This document shows, piece after piece, positions 52,169 through 64,000 of a stretch of DNA of 64,000 nucleotides. Below the pieces are notes generated by a model, which was not told the DNA's origin, did not search any database, and saw only the letters and a list, made by a program, of their open reading frames with translations. Source of the DNA: Rapana venosa (Eukaryota; Mollusca; Gastropoda; Neogastropoda; Muricidae); the NCBI GenBank assembly GCA_028751875.1, contig CM054140.1, positions 27,176,146 through 27,240,145 of the forward strand, written 5' to 3'. Both the position numbers and the translations under genes were made by a program. The first letter of the stretch is position 1, and every line of letters starts with the position of its first letter.

Positions 52169-53570
52169 TGTATTCAGGGGCTCACTTTTTGCAACAGAAA
52201 TCCAGTGGCTTTGGGTTGTATATCCTTGGGTTTCTTGTTTTGTGTGTGTGAGTGTGTGATGCAGGGTTGTTCTGTTAAAAAGGTAAACAAGGCATTAAAA
52301 CATTAGTTAGATAGTAGCTTGTTTGGATTTGTAATGTATGATTCATATATATCTATATTATGTTAAACATGTGTACTACTGTTTTGAAAATACCTCATTG
52401 CTTCACTCTTATATAAACTTTATAGTACTCATCTGCTCATACATGCATACACACATACCTACATATGTACATACGTACATAAACACACACACACACACAC
52501 ACACACACACCAAATTAGATATTTTGGATTACAATTTATCAAAATTCATACGCACTCACCAAACTAATAACACTAATACATCCAAAAATCTCTCTTTAAA
52601 AAAAAAAATCAACACACACAACAATTTCATTATTTCTATGATCTTCTTCCCTCTCTCTTTCACCCCCTACGCCCCCCTCACCTTCACCCCCCCCCCCACC
52701 ACTACCACCACCATTTTCATATTCCCCCTCTTCACCCCCTACTCCAACCCATCTTTTCAGCTTCTTTCATTTCCTCACGCACCTACCTCCTCCTCTCCTC
52801 TCCTCCCAGCCCCCGCCCCCCCAACTCTCCAAACTGTCCTCGGGCAAAAGTGTTATCTTCAGTTCAATCGCAGTGTGTGTGTGTGTGTTATCATACAGCT
52901 ACAGTCATCAGTGGTGGCTGGAGCTGTGGCAGTGGGCAGACCTTTGGGAAGTGGGGGGACAGGTCAGAGGGAAGGCAGGAGGCCTCAGGCAGGCCTTGGT
53001 TGGCAGGGGGTATAAAGATGATGAAGCAGATAGCACTGGAGAGTGAAGCCAACCCCTGCCCCTTGGACTGATGAGTGGGGACTGCGTGTTACCGATCTGG
53101 AAATTTACTGCGAAGTATGAGAGGCAGAGATACTGTCAGTTGAAGGGGGGGGGGGGGGGGGGGAGGAGGGGAGAGAGAGGGGGAGGAGTATGGGGGAAAG
53201 TGTTTTGTGATATCCTCTGCGCTTTCCAGTTAGCGAGTTTTCGCGACGTGTTTATTTATTGCTAGTTTTTTGCTGGTTGATCATGCTTATGGACTAGTCA
53301 CTTCCTCCTCCCCCATCCCCCCCTCCCCCTCCTCCCTACAGAGGCCTTCATATTAGGGCTGTCATTTTGTTGAACATTTAAGTTTATGTTGTCTGTTCAT
53401 ATATTTTTTTTTAATGTTTATGTTGAAATACAGTTGCTTGTCTTTATTTTCAATCTGTTCCAAATTTTTGGATATGATTTTTCAATGTCGATGGTATTAT
53501 GACTTTTCTCCCTTGTTGTGGTGCCCCCTTTCTCCCCCCCCCATCCCCCCCTAATTTTATATTTTGTCAC
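51842..53570. other. intergenic sequence, simple repeats
   Basis: (TA)n at 52131-52161, (CA)n at 52486-52510, C/CT-rich 52650-52830, and a G19 run with GA-rich sequence at 53145-53190. A 225-codon open frame at 52338-53015 (+) is composed of simple-sequence translation and is not supported as a gene. Confidence 0.5.
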
Positions 53571-53929
53571 AGCCAAAAGGTTTAAACCTTTTGAGGTTGT
53601 CTTTTTCATGCTTATTTCAAACCTTAAAAATTTATTGTTCTGTTTTTTCGTAAAATAAAAAAAAAAAATTTTTCTCTTTTCAACTAAAGATCTCTCTTGA
53701 GGTGTTTTCAGTTTTATTTATTTTTTTTTTTAATTTTTTTTTTTATTCTTTTAGTTTTTTTTCTTTTTTTATCAGGAAAATTGGAATTTAAGCCGTTTTG
53801 TCTTTTTCACCCTAGTCCCGGGGGGGTGTATGCGGTTTTTTGGAAATTTTTGTCATCTTTTTCCCACGGAAACACAATACCCTACTCTTACAAAAAAGGG
53901 GAACGGAAATTAATGTTGTGAAAGATTTC

Positions 53930-54020
53930 TGCAGGCTTTTGCACAGGGGGCCTGGGTTTTATAGTCTAAATCTGGGGAAGTGGAGTCTTCACCCTCATTA
54001 GCCTTTAAAACCCAGGGGTG
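53930..54020 (-). repeat. SINE fragment, family S5 (damaged)
   Basis: 'gggttttatagtctaaatct' then 'agtggagtcttcac' resembles 48030-48080. Confidence 0.45.
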
Positions 54021-54029
54021 TGTGGGGAA

Positions 54030-57000
54030 AAAAAACAAAGCGTTTCCCTTTCCCTCCCCCTATTCGGGCCCAACCTAGTCATTGACCCCCAAGAGTTCTG
54101 CAGGCCCTTTTCCATCTCCCCTTTTACAGTTTTCTCCACGTTTTTTTTGGGTTTTCCCTTTTCTTTCCCCTTCCTTCCCGGGGGTCCATGAAAGCTTTTT
54201 TTTGGGGATTGACTTTGGGCCCCTCTTTGGAGGTTGTCCCAATCCATTTCCACCCGTCGTCGGGTGATGATGGTTCCCATGTCTTTTGCCTGCATCCCCG
54301 AGTAGGTTTTTCTTTTGGGAGATCTTCTTTTGGCCCAAAAGATCCGGAGAATTCTTCGCGGGCTTATGGTGGGGAAAGGGAAATTCAAAATTTTGGGAAA
54401 GATCCCTTTTCCCGCATCCCCCCCAGCACTCAAAACCTTTCAGGACGTAGACACAAACATTTGGTATAGCTTAAAACTTGGTGTTGGTGCTGTACTGAGT
54501 TGATCTCCAGATATTTTTTTCATCCCCCAAAACATTTCCGGGCCTTTGCCCATCTGTTGTGGAGCCCTTTTTTTGGGCCCGCCCCCTGGTTTGATGAGGG
54601 CTCCCAAAGGTATGTGAACTTGCCCTGTCTGGGCAGGTCATTTCCCAAATTTCACTTTCAAAGGGGCGGTGTGTTCCTTTGAGCGACATTGTCCCCCCCG
54701 GGTTTCCCCTTGGTGCAAAACCCAAGCCCCACTTGCTGTCCGAATGTTTGGAGTCTGCTGGTTTTCCCCTCCCTTAAAATTGTTGGTGTGTTTTGGGACA
54801 GCAGCGCCGGTCATCCGCAAAGTAAAGGGCATCAGTGTTGAGAAAAAGGCTCCACGAATCCCCTTGGGTTTTTTTTCTGTCGTTTTTCCCTCACCCACCC
54901 AATCAAGGGCCCGGATTGAAGAAAAACTCTGAAATTCACAATCCTTGTTTTAAAACTCCAGTCTTGACTTCGAAACAGTTTTGGGCTATGGCCCAAAAAG
55001 GAGCATCTGAAGTTTTTTTAAGAAGCTTTTGATAAGGTGTACCGTTTCGATGGGAGGCCTTTGGGTCGAAGGTTTACTAAAAAGGGCTGCCTCTGGGGTA
55101 TGCTGTCAAATCCCTTTTTTCGAAGTCCAAAAAGTTCACATACAGTTTGCTTTGCCACTCGGGCACTGTTTGATGATTTTTCTGAGCGGGGGAATATCTG
55201 GTCCTCTTGCTTCCTGCCATGTTTTGTTTTTCCCTTCGGTGCATCGTCCACAGGGGTCGTTACTTTCTAAAGGGGTTGCCCCCTTGGCCAGTATTTTTAC
55301 TTGGCACAGAAAAAGAGTGTTTCCCCCCCTTTTTGTTGCGTCGCTCGGGGTTTCCTTTCTTGGGATTTTGACTTTTCCCCTTTGGTCCAAATTAAATCGG
55401 GTACTTTCTCGTTTTTCCCCATGCAGCTGTAAACAGTGGTTGCAGTAGGGTCAGCTTTTATTCAAAATCTGCCTTAACCCTTTTTCGCCCCCAAGGGTTT
55501 GGGCCCTTGGCCTGGTGACTTGCCTTTTCTTGAGGGTTTTGGATGGCAGCGATTTATTTTTTTTCCTTTGCGGGGGGGGTTGACTTCAATGTCAAAATTT
55601 TTTGAAAGCTTCTGGGGAAGTCGGTTTGTCTGGGCAGGGGGTGGTCGGTTGAAAAATTCCTGGAAGTTTTTCAGCCCCTTCTTTTCTTCTTGCTCTTCTT
55701 TTTTTTTGTCAACTTTTCCCCTTTTTTTCCCCTGATTGGCCCCCCCCACGCTCCCTTAAATTTGTTGCATACTTTTCCTTGGTGATCTTGAGACTCCCCC
55801 CTTGCTTTTTCCCTTGGGGGTTCGGCCCTTTCTGCCCAGCTCCCCACTGGCCCAAATGGCTTATCTCTTGTCACCGTGCGAGTCCTTCACTTTCCTGTGT
55901 GCCTCTCTTCCCAACTCTTCCCTGCCTCTCTCGTAGCCTTGGAGCCCTTTACTTGCAGAAGTCCTTCTTGGCCCCTCCCCTTCTTTTTTTGGGGTTTGGT
56001 TTTGGGGGTCTCTTTTTTGGACCCAAGTATTTTGGTCTTCCTTTTTTTGATGGCCGATGTTGCCCTTGTGTTTCATTTGTCCAGTTTACAGATCGGGCTT
56101 TTTTCCAGGGCGTATCTATGTCTTTGTTTGTTCTGTCATGTTCTGCAGGATGGGGAATCTTTTCCTTCAGATCGTTGACGAATGCAGCCTTCAGGGGGGG
56201 GTGCCCTCTAAATCGCTGGTATCAAATGGGCGTTTGAGTGGTTGGTCTTGTGTTCTTCTTCATTTTCATTTTTGGGATGTTGCTGTCCCCGGGTTGATTC
56301 GCCCCCCGACATCCCCCATTCGCTTGGTTTTTTCAACCAGGAGAGACCCGTCTCCACTTCCCCATTGATCATCATGGTAAAATTTCTGGTTCAAAATCTC
56401 CCCCATTGGGGCGCGCCCAAGTCAGCTTGTGGATGCCCCGGTGTGTGAATGGGGTCCCTCCTATAATTTTAATTTTTTTCAGGGGCGCAGAACTCCACAA
56501 GTACTCCCCGTTGTCTTTTCCTTTTCCCCCCCCCCCCGGGGTTTTTTCCCCCAGGGACCCCTCTCATAGTCGGTGTTGTCCCCTTTCCCGACCTTGGCAT
56601 TTAGGCCCCCCATGATGATGATGGGGTCAGGGGCGGGGGGGTTTTCCCCTCTGTCTCTGTCTGCAGCGGGGGGGTAAAAGTCATCTTTGCTTCATCGTGT
56701 GTTTTTTGGGTTGGTGCAAAGCACTGGATGATGGGGGATTTTGATGTGCCTTCCCTTCAGTCTCGCACTCTTTAGTCTCTGGGGATGGGTTTTCCACCCC
56801 ATAAGGCACGCTCAACCCTTTCTGGGATGAGGCCCAATTTCCCTCAGGGTGGGTCGTCACCCTCTCCCAAGAAAAAGGGGAGGGTTTTTCCCCGGGTGGG
56901 GGTTTCTCTTTCCCTCCCAACCCCAGCCCCCCTTTCTTCTTTTCCACTTTTTTCCAGGAAATGGGGGTTTTAATTCTTTCATCCCCAATTTTTCCCTTTT

Positions 57001-57040
57001 GCCCTTGTCCGTCCCCATACATCCGCCCTTTCACTTTTCC
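54030..57040 (-). mobile_element. RTE-like LINE, endonuclease to C-terminus, base-call damaged
   Basis: Fragments in the right order on -: an endonuclease-like region (57034-55870, with 'RLQK'-type debris and 'MGTMNENG'-like remnants), a linker and RT start at 55749-55474 ('FNRPPP', 'KSPGQGP'), RT palm pieces at 55250-55020 (a 'KAFD'-like stretch), then 'VKFGK' and 'GGT...WRSTQYSTNTK' to 54475. The C-terminal block 54433-54030 ends with 'RRILRI', 'HGPPGRKGKEKGKPKK' and 'WGSMTRLGPNRGR'. Frames break every few tens of bases. The motif order is that of RTE elements abundant in molluscs. Confidence 0.7.
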
Positions 57041-57299
57041 AATGGCCTAGTCTGACCCTTATTTTTGGGGGTTTTTCCCAGGTTTTCCCCTTTATCCTGC
57101 GGGTAGTTTTCCTCTCGGTTTTGGGGCCTTTCAGCTTCTTACGAGTCTCGGGGGACCCGGGGGGGGGTCCTTCGAAAAGCAAAATTAATTTTCTCTGTTG
57201 CTTTTTCTGAAAACGCTTTTTTTTTACGGGAAAAGGGTTGTTAGCCCTGTCCCCAAACCCCCAACCTGGAGGAAGGGTTCCACCTTAGTCCCCTCTTAC

Positions 57300-57520
57300 G
57301 ACATGCCGGTTGGGGGGCGGGGAAACCCAATTTTTGGAAAATGCTCACTTTTTTAAGCATCCCCCCGGGAGCCCCCAGGGGAGAGGGGAAATTTCTGCAC
57401 TGATTTTAAAACCCGGGAAAAATACCCCCCCTTTAAACGGGAATCGAACCCGGTTTCGTCAGATCCCCGGGGGCGCAATTTTTTCTCCCACTAGGCTTTT
57501 CCCTTCCCCACCCCCCTCTG
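57300..57520 (-). repeat. tRNA-headed SINE (damaged)
   Basis: On - there is an A-box-like 'agcctagtgggagaaaaaat' and a B-box 'ggttcgattcc' (57450-57440 reading -), with a GC-rich body following. Confidence 0.55.
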
Positions 57521-60500
57521 TTCCCTTCTTGTGTGCGTTTATTCCCCCATGCCCTTGAAAGGGGTTTAAAAAAAAACCACGGGGGCGGGGGTTCATTTTT
57601 AATTTTTGTCGGTTAGAAGTATGTCCTTTGTGCCTTCGTTTTTTTTTTCAGCTTTTTTTCTTTTTTAAAAGCTCTGAACAATAATCACCCCTGTTTGGAT
57701 GTTGGGTTTGGGGCCCCAAAAAATTGTTTGGAAACTAAAAAACCCAATCTTTTTCCTTTTTGGTTTATTGTATAAGTATGTGACGGTTTACTTTTTTTGA
57801 GAGATGTTAGCTTCCCGTGAAAATACTTTTTTTTTTTTCAATGTTTGTAAAAATTACAAGGGTTAACCTTTATTTTTCATTTGCTTATAGAAAAATGTCT
57901 CTCAACTGCACTACACAGGATCTAAAACAACACATTGTCATTTAAAATGTCCATACAGCTCCTCAAGCATGTACACATCTTTCCTAACACCATCCTTCTT
58001 TCAGCCCACTTGCTGCAACAGAGATGTAGCTGATATCTGCTGAGGGTGCTGTATGAGGATTCCGTAAAATTTGAGAAAAATTTTTGCCCACAGGCCCACT
58101 TGAAAGCTCTAAAGCATTCAGGGAAAATTTGCATGTGGGAGTCAATGAGCGGGGCCCAAATCTTTGCTGGGGGTTTTGGGAAAGTTTTGTCACTTTGGGA
58201 TCACTGGTGAATTGCAGATGATTTTGGAAAATTACAACCGCCTCCTCCCCACCCCCCTTTCCCCCATCCCCACCTCAACCATCTTTTCATTCCTTTTTCC
58301 AAAGGGGCCAAAAGGGGTTAATTTTTTTTTCCCCCCGCCTTTTTTAGCTCCCCGGTCCTGTCACAATCCATCAAAAAATTGCTTTTTTTTTCAACGCCGT
58401 ACTTTTCAGTTTTAAGAGTGTGGGAAAAAGGGGATTATCCCAGGTTTTTGCTTTACAAAAAACTTGTTCTGGTGTATGTGAAAATTTAAAAAAAACTGCA
58501 AAAAATTTTAAAAACCAAAGTAAAAAAGGTAAAAGGGATGTGTGTGTGTTTATTTATTTATTTATTCTTTTATTTATTCGTTTTTTTCGGAATAATGGAA
58601 AAAAGCATTTAAATGGTTTTTTTTACATCCGTCTCTGGTATGGTTTTGTGTGTGATCTACTGAAAAGGATTACCTGTACATTTCATATTCACGCTAAGCC
58701 CCCAAAAGCCTGACTGGCCACCTGACCAACATCCTTCTCTAGCCTTTTCTGCCTGTTCCTGCCACTTCAATTTAAAAACCTTGCCTGCACGCAGCCCGGC
58801 CTTGCCCCCTGGTTTGGGTTTGGGGGAAAGGTTGTCAGCATTTGGATTGAAAATAAAAATAATTTTTTCCTTTTTCAGATATCAGTTTTAAAAAGACTTT
58901 AAACTTTTTTTTGCCCCCAGTAAGCTAGTATTTAAAATACGGGAGTGAAAAATTGGGTTTTTAGGGGTTAGAGATAGTGTCTTTTTTTGGTAAAAAACCG
59001 CTACCCACTGAAGGGTTTTTGTTGTTGTTGTTGTTTTATTGAGTTTGTATCCCCTCTTTCCCCTTCCCTGATGTTTTTTAAAAATCAGTTTAAAAAAAAG
59101 GAGGGGGCACAGTGGAGATGAGGGGTTTTAGAACCCAACGACCCCGACTTGCGCTTTTTTCTTTTCTTGTATTGTTTTTTATTTTGCAGCAGGGGGGAAA
59201 TCCCAAAAAGCCTTTTTTATTATTTGGGAAGTGCAGGGGGAACCGCTGGTTGGGGTTTTTTTCCATAATAAATGTTTTTTTCTCAAGTGAAGGTTTTCCT
59301 AGAAGTGTGGTGTAGAGGGTTTTAAATACTGCTACGAAAAGGAAAGTTTTTTAGTGTTATGAAAAAAATAAGGGGTTTTTGGTTTCCCATTGGAAATGTT
59401 GTAAGTGTTTTTTTGTTTTTTGCATGAATTTTTTTCCCTGCTGGGATACTGATTTTCAATAAACGAAGTTTGTAAAAAAATCTGTATAAAAGGGAAAAAC
59501 TGTACACAAAAGTCGATTATTTTACACGTTTTTCATCAAAAAACACACCCAAAGTGTAAAACAAAAACACACACAATGCACTATGCCACAGTCCACACAC
59601 CCACACCACACACATTAACACACAGATAATTTTTTTTTCCACTTTGCTATTTTGCACTGCCCGGGAATATTTTGCGACACTTGGGTAAAATGGATACATT
59701 CTTTTCCTTTTTGGTTTTAAAAACCCAAAGTCTGCATTTTTTTTACTAAAATTTAAAGAAAGATAGATATTATGTATATGTCACATAAATACCAGAAAAT
59801 AACAACCCCAAAAAATTTATTTTTCCCGCTTCTTTAGCAGGTTTATAAAATATTTTAAAATTTTTAATGGAAATTACTTTTTAAAAATTTTCCCCACAAT
59901 GTTAAAAGTTTGAAAAATGTGATTTTTTTGAAATTACTTTCCCCAAACCCTTAAAAGCACACAACAAATAAAAAAGGGTTTCAAGGAAAAGGTGACAAAT
60001 TTTATGGGTTGCCCAGCACGGTTTTTTTGAGGGGGCTATTGTCTAGTCATGTATGTGCCCCTCTTGGCTTGTGGGAGGGGGGTGATGGGGTTTTGGGCCC
60101 GGTTGCAAAAACCCCAAAAATTTCAAAAGCTTAAATGTTTTTTCCCCAAAAAATTTTTACTTGTTTTTAATCAGTTGGACAGGGGCACATTTGGTGGGAT
60201 CCGCAGCATGTTTTTCACCCGGACGCAATATTCATCTGGAATTGCCTGGATCTTAATTTTTTTCCCACAGTTTTTGTTTTTTGTAGTCTGTTTTCACAAA
60301 GTCAGATTGTCCCAGTTATGGGGAAGGTACTAAAGTTGTTTTACAAATTTTTTTAAAATTTTTCGAGCTCATATGTTTGGGGTTTTTTTTTGTTTGTTTT
60401 TTACCTGCTGTTAACATGAAAATTCAGTCTTCCCCCCAGTTTTGGGGCCTTTTTTACCAGTTTCCAAATCCCCGGCTGGGCCCGTGTGGGTGGGGAAGTA

Positions 60501-60659
60501 AGGTTCCCCATTGTTTCATAAAGTCCAAAAACCAAACAATGACTTTAGCAAGACGTTTCTATTTAAATTGCAGGGCCTACAGGTCTACACCAAAGACAAA
60601 AAAGGGAAAAAAAATTTCTCTGCTTTTTAAAAGACAAAAGGGGCAGGAAGTAGCTTTTG

Positions 60660-61060
60660 TCCAAAGACTCTGATTTGGGTTTAAAAAAGGGCTTGGGGAT
60701 GGAGGAAGTGGTTGTGTCCTTCACTCTATTGGTTAAAAAAACTCTTATATTGGGGGGAATGGTTAGTGTCCTTCACTCGATTGGTTAAACAGATCTTCTA
60801 TGGGGAAGTGGTTATTGTCTTTCCTTTTGATTGGTTTTAAAAAAGACTCTTAATGGAGTAAGTGGCTATGTCCTTCCTCTGATTGGTTTAAAAAAACTCT
60901 TAGCGGATGACTTAGCTTGTGTTCTTCCCCTCTAATTGATTAAAAAGATTTTTAAAATGGAAAAAGTAGACTGTATTCTTAACTCTGATTTGGTTTTAAA
61001 AAACCCCTAAGATGGAGGAAGTTGCTTGTATCCCTTTATTCTATTGGTTTAAAAAAAGTA
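60660..61060 (+). repeat. ~53-bp minisatellite with ATTGGTT in each unit, about 7-8 copies
   Basis: The word 'gattggttta' or a close variant recurs near 60673, 60728, 60780, 60830, 60882, 60935, 60988 and 61043, spacing 50-55 bases. The unit is roughly 'atggaggaagtggttgtgtc', then 'cttcactctgattggtttaa', then 'aaaactctta'. Confidence 0.85.
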
Positions 61061-61525
61061 AAGGGAATCAGGGGGGATAGCTTTTGAAAGGGCCCATGAA
61101 AAACTGGAGGGTACTATATAAAAGGATATTTGTTGTTCTAAGAAAAAAAACCTATTTCTCCCGTTTTTTGTTGAGTGCATTTTTTTGATTTAAAAAAAAT
61201 TTTTTTATTAAAAAATTTATGCTTTGTTTAAATGTCCCCTTTTGAGAAAAGTTATTGGCATGACTTAAAAGCACTTTATGAATATTTCCCTTTTTTTGCT
61301 TAATTTTTTTTGGGGGGTTTTTTTATGAAAAAAACAATGGGTTTTCGGGGCATGATCTGTCCTTTTAATATAAAAAGGGATGGTTTTTTTTTCGGGAAAA
61401 TTCTGTTTTGTTTTTGTTTCTTTTCTATGGGTTATTTTAATGAAACATTGCCGGGGTTCTTTTAGTAGAAAAAAAGAAAAAAAATGTTTCCCGCCTCTGG
61501 AAAGTCTGCGTAGAAAATTTCCCTT

Positions 61526-61560
<35 letters not shown>

Positions 61561-61799
61561 TTTTTTCCCTTTTTGGCTGCTGTACACCCTTAAATTTTTT
61601 TTTATCTCTTATTGTTACCTTTTCCCGCTCCAATTTTTCCAAACTTTCCAAGCAAACCCCTTTATACCCCCCCCCCCCCCCCGGGCCCCCTTTCTTCTAG
61701 TTTCTGCCTACTGGGAAAATTCCCCTTTTTGGTGGCCTACCCGGGATCATTATCCACTCTCCTTCAACGATAAAAAAACCTGCCCGCTCGACTGGGCCT

Positions 61800-62420
61800 A
61801 AAAAAAAAAAAATCGAACACATCACTCCTCTTTTTGCGATCTTTTTCACTGGCTGCCTGTCTCACAAAGAATGGGTATAAAAACAATCCCTCTGTTTTTA
61901 AATGTCTCCACAAATCTACAACCCTCTTTCTCTGTAACGTCTTTATCTTACACTCCATCCCGTTTTTCCCTTTTGTTCAGCCCGGGGGGGGGTTAAAAAT
62001 TTTGCTTTTGAACACCCAGATTCAAAACAAACCATTTTTGGGCCCCGTTTCCCTTTTCCCGTTTTTTGGTCCATCCACCTGGAATGACCCCCCTCTTTCA
62101 CTTTGCCAAAACCTTTTACTTGTTTCCCTTCCCAAAAAAGCCTCAAAACACCCTTATTTTCCTACCTGAGAAATTTCCCCCCAAAAATCTGTCCCAAATT
62201 TTTGACAGCTCTTTCACCTTCTAAGTGTTGTTCCCAGTGTGTGTTGGGGCGTGCATACGTGCGCGTGCTGGTTTTGAAAAACTGTTGTTCATTATGGGTT
62301 TTAAAGGGGAGTTGGGTTTCCTTTAAATTATTGAATCCCAAAGGGTTCATTTGTTTTTTTTTTACAAGTTCAGCGCTATATAAAATCCATAATTTTTTTT
62401 AAATTTTTAAAAAAATAAAA
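61800..62420 (+). mobile_element. CR1/L2-like LINE 3' fragment (damaged)
   Basis: Encodes 'HITPL', 'SLAACL' for 'SLHWLPVS', 'FKCLHKSTTLFLCN' and 'GPSTWNDPPLSL', as in 28.2-28.6 kb of the large element. It continues into the 3' UTR ('aagtgttgttccc') and the terminus 'tacaagttcagcgctatata' plus an A/T tail. Confidence 0.78.
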
Positions 62421-64000
62421 TGCTGTTTTAGTCCAGAGACAGATGTGATATTAGAAAAACTTAGGGTAAGCCATGTGTCCCTTCTGTTGGAAGATTGTTT
62501 TTTTGGGTGGCATTTTTTTTGTGCTTTTTGCTTATTTTGTTGTTGGGTTTTTTGCCCTTTTTTTTTTGGGCAGAAAATTTTTGGTTTTAAATTTGGGGGG
62601 AATGACTGAAACGCAGAGCCGTTTGTCCTTTTGGGGCAAAAATTGCCTTATTTGCTTCAATGAAGGTTTTTTTTAACGGTTTTTTTTGTTATGTTGTAAA
62701 TAGTGGGGGGTTTTTTTTCATAATTTGGTTTCTTTTTTTAGCGGCAGGTTTTTTTTTTTTTTTTTTTGGGGATATGCTGTTTGAGAGGGGTTTAAACTTC
62801 TTTATAAGCTTGGTGTTTTATGGAAACTTAGGGGGGGGTAGCCCATTCGTGGCCCTTTAAAGTGGGTTTTCCCGGGCTTAAAAAAAAAATGGACAAAAAT
62901 TTTTTTTTAAAAATATTGAAATTTTCCGGGTTTTTCGAATAAAGTAAGTCAAAATACAATTTTGAGGGCTTGTAAAACCCGGTTACAGTTAATTTCTATG
63001 GGAAGTTTTTTTGTGTGTGGTAAAGGGTAAGTAAAACTGTGTGGGATATAACACAAAACAGTGGAAAACCGCATGCTGGGTATTTATTGAAAATCAGGTG
63101 GGTTTTTGCAAAGGTTTGGGGGCTTAAGGGGGCAAAAAAAACCCCAAAAAAATATTTCGGAAAACAGATTTGTTTTTTGTGAAATTTTTTTGGGTTTTCA
63201 AGTGACTTTGGTAATTTTGGGGGGGTAGCATGCGCTGTTTTAGATAGTGAAGACAGTATTCGGGCCCGTTTTTTTTGGGGCCCTTTTTCCTGAGATTTTT
63301 TTTTCCTCTTTTGGGGTGGGGTGTGTGTGTGCAAAATTTTTCAAAAAAATCACACCTTGTCAGTCTTTGGGGAACCCCAAATTTTTGCCTGTTTTTGAAA
63401 AAAGATATGTGAAATTTCCTTATAAGACCTGGGGAAAAACAAAGCAATAACAATACTTTCCCGTCTGTTTTGGGCAAAAGCCCTTTTAAGCCCCAAAAAA
63501 ACAATAATAGAAAATGGTTTCAAGAGTATTGTAAAAAAACTTTTGTAAAGGGAATTTGTCTGCATGAATTTTTTTTTTGCTTTCCCCCGGGGGGCTTTTG
63601 CCACAAGAGGGAGAGCCCCCCCCCCCCCCCCCCCCCCCCTCTCATTTTTTTGTTTTTAATTTTCCCATCCCCAATTTTATTTGCTTCCCCATGACAGACT
63701 TTTCTTTCTTTCATTTTTTTTTGCCAGGGACAAAATCTCTTGTTGCTGTATTTCTTTTTACATTTAAAGCGAATATTTTTTTTTACAAAAATTTTTTTCT
63801 AAGGAAACTCTTTGTTTTTCTGTGTGTTCTTTTACATAAATTTCTGAATATTTTTTTTTCTACAGAATTTTGCCGGGGACAGGTCTTTGTTGCTGTGTGT
63901 TCTTTTACATAAGTATGAATGTGTTTGGCACATAGGGCCCTTTCCCTTTAAAATTTTTTGCCTCATTGAAAAAACTGGCACCAAACCACTACTCAAGATT

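Larger units (their letters stand above)
53571..64000. other. low-quality patch (long)
   Basis: Homopolymer-distorted sequence to the window end, with a G29 run at 61528-61556 and a C23-24 run near 63616-63639. Short normal-looking islands occur near 57895-58070 and 58660-58800. Outside the elements listed separately, nothing can be assigned. Confidence 0.7.

Noticed and set aside
52338..53015. 225-codon open frame on +
   Set aside because: Its composition follows CA, CT and C-rich tracts, with no domain and no similarity. It arises from stop-poor simple sequence.
55029..55448. 139-codon and other long frames on + within 54-57 kb
   Set aside because: Antisense to a damaged RTE-like LINE in poor-quality sequence.
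61528..61556. G29 run as a G-quadruplex element
   Set aside because: It lies in a poor-quality patch where homopolymers are inflated, so the length cannot be trusted.

Overview
The window is eukaryotic nuclear DNA. Its genes are split by GT-AG introns and embedded in AT-rich, microsatellite-laden sequence full of non-LTR retrotransposons and tRNA-headed SINEs. The reverse-transcriptase families and the SINE cores resemble those common in gastropod and other mollusc genomes, so I infer a mollusc; the species is not determined.

Three host genes are supported. (1) The 3' end of an unidentified + strand gene: two exons (1306-1509, 3410-3462) encoding a Ser/Thr-rich, basic C-terminal tail, then a 3' UTR with AATAAA at 4629. 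(2) A complete - strand RTF2 (replication termination factor 2), eight exons from 20732 down to 11268, 325 codons plus stop, every exon in phase. (3) A + strand GALE (UDP-glucose 4-epimerase) gene from 35445 to 50039. Four of its exons are clean and five more are recognisable only through heavy base-call damage.

Repeats fill the rest. About 7.08-8.41 kb holds a 5'-inverted RTE-like LINE with an exact 11-bp target-site duplication. At 12.1-13.6 kb, inside an RTF2 intron, lie a decayed RTE remnant and a SINE into which another SINE has inserted with its own 11-bp duplication. At 22.4-24.1 kb there is an RTE-like LINE. At 24.7-25.1 kb a LINE 3' end sits between two (CT)n tracts. At 27.9-31.9 kb there is a nearly full-length CR1/L2-like element; an internally deleted copy lies at 41.9-44.4 kb and a 3' fragment at 61.8-62.4 kb. 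At 54.0-57.0 kb a third RTE element is badly degraded. SINE fragments of several families share one core motif.

Sequence quality is uneven. At about 35.9-36.9, 39.7-43.2, 46.4-49.4 and 53.6-64.0 kb the text shows homopolymer inflation and smoothing typical of uncorrected long reads. GALE exons in these patches are frameshifted while those in clean patches are intact, so the damage is best read as sequencing or assembly error. ORF calls inside the patches should not be trusted.
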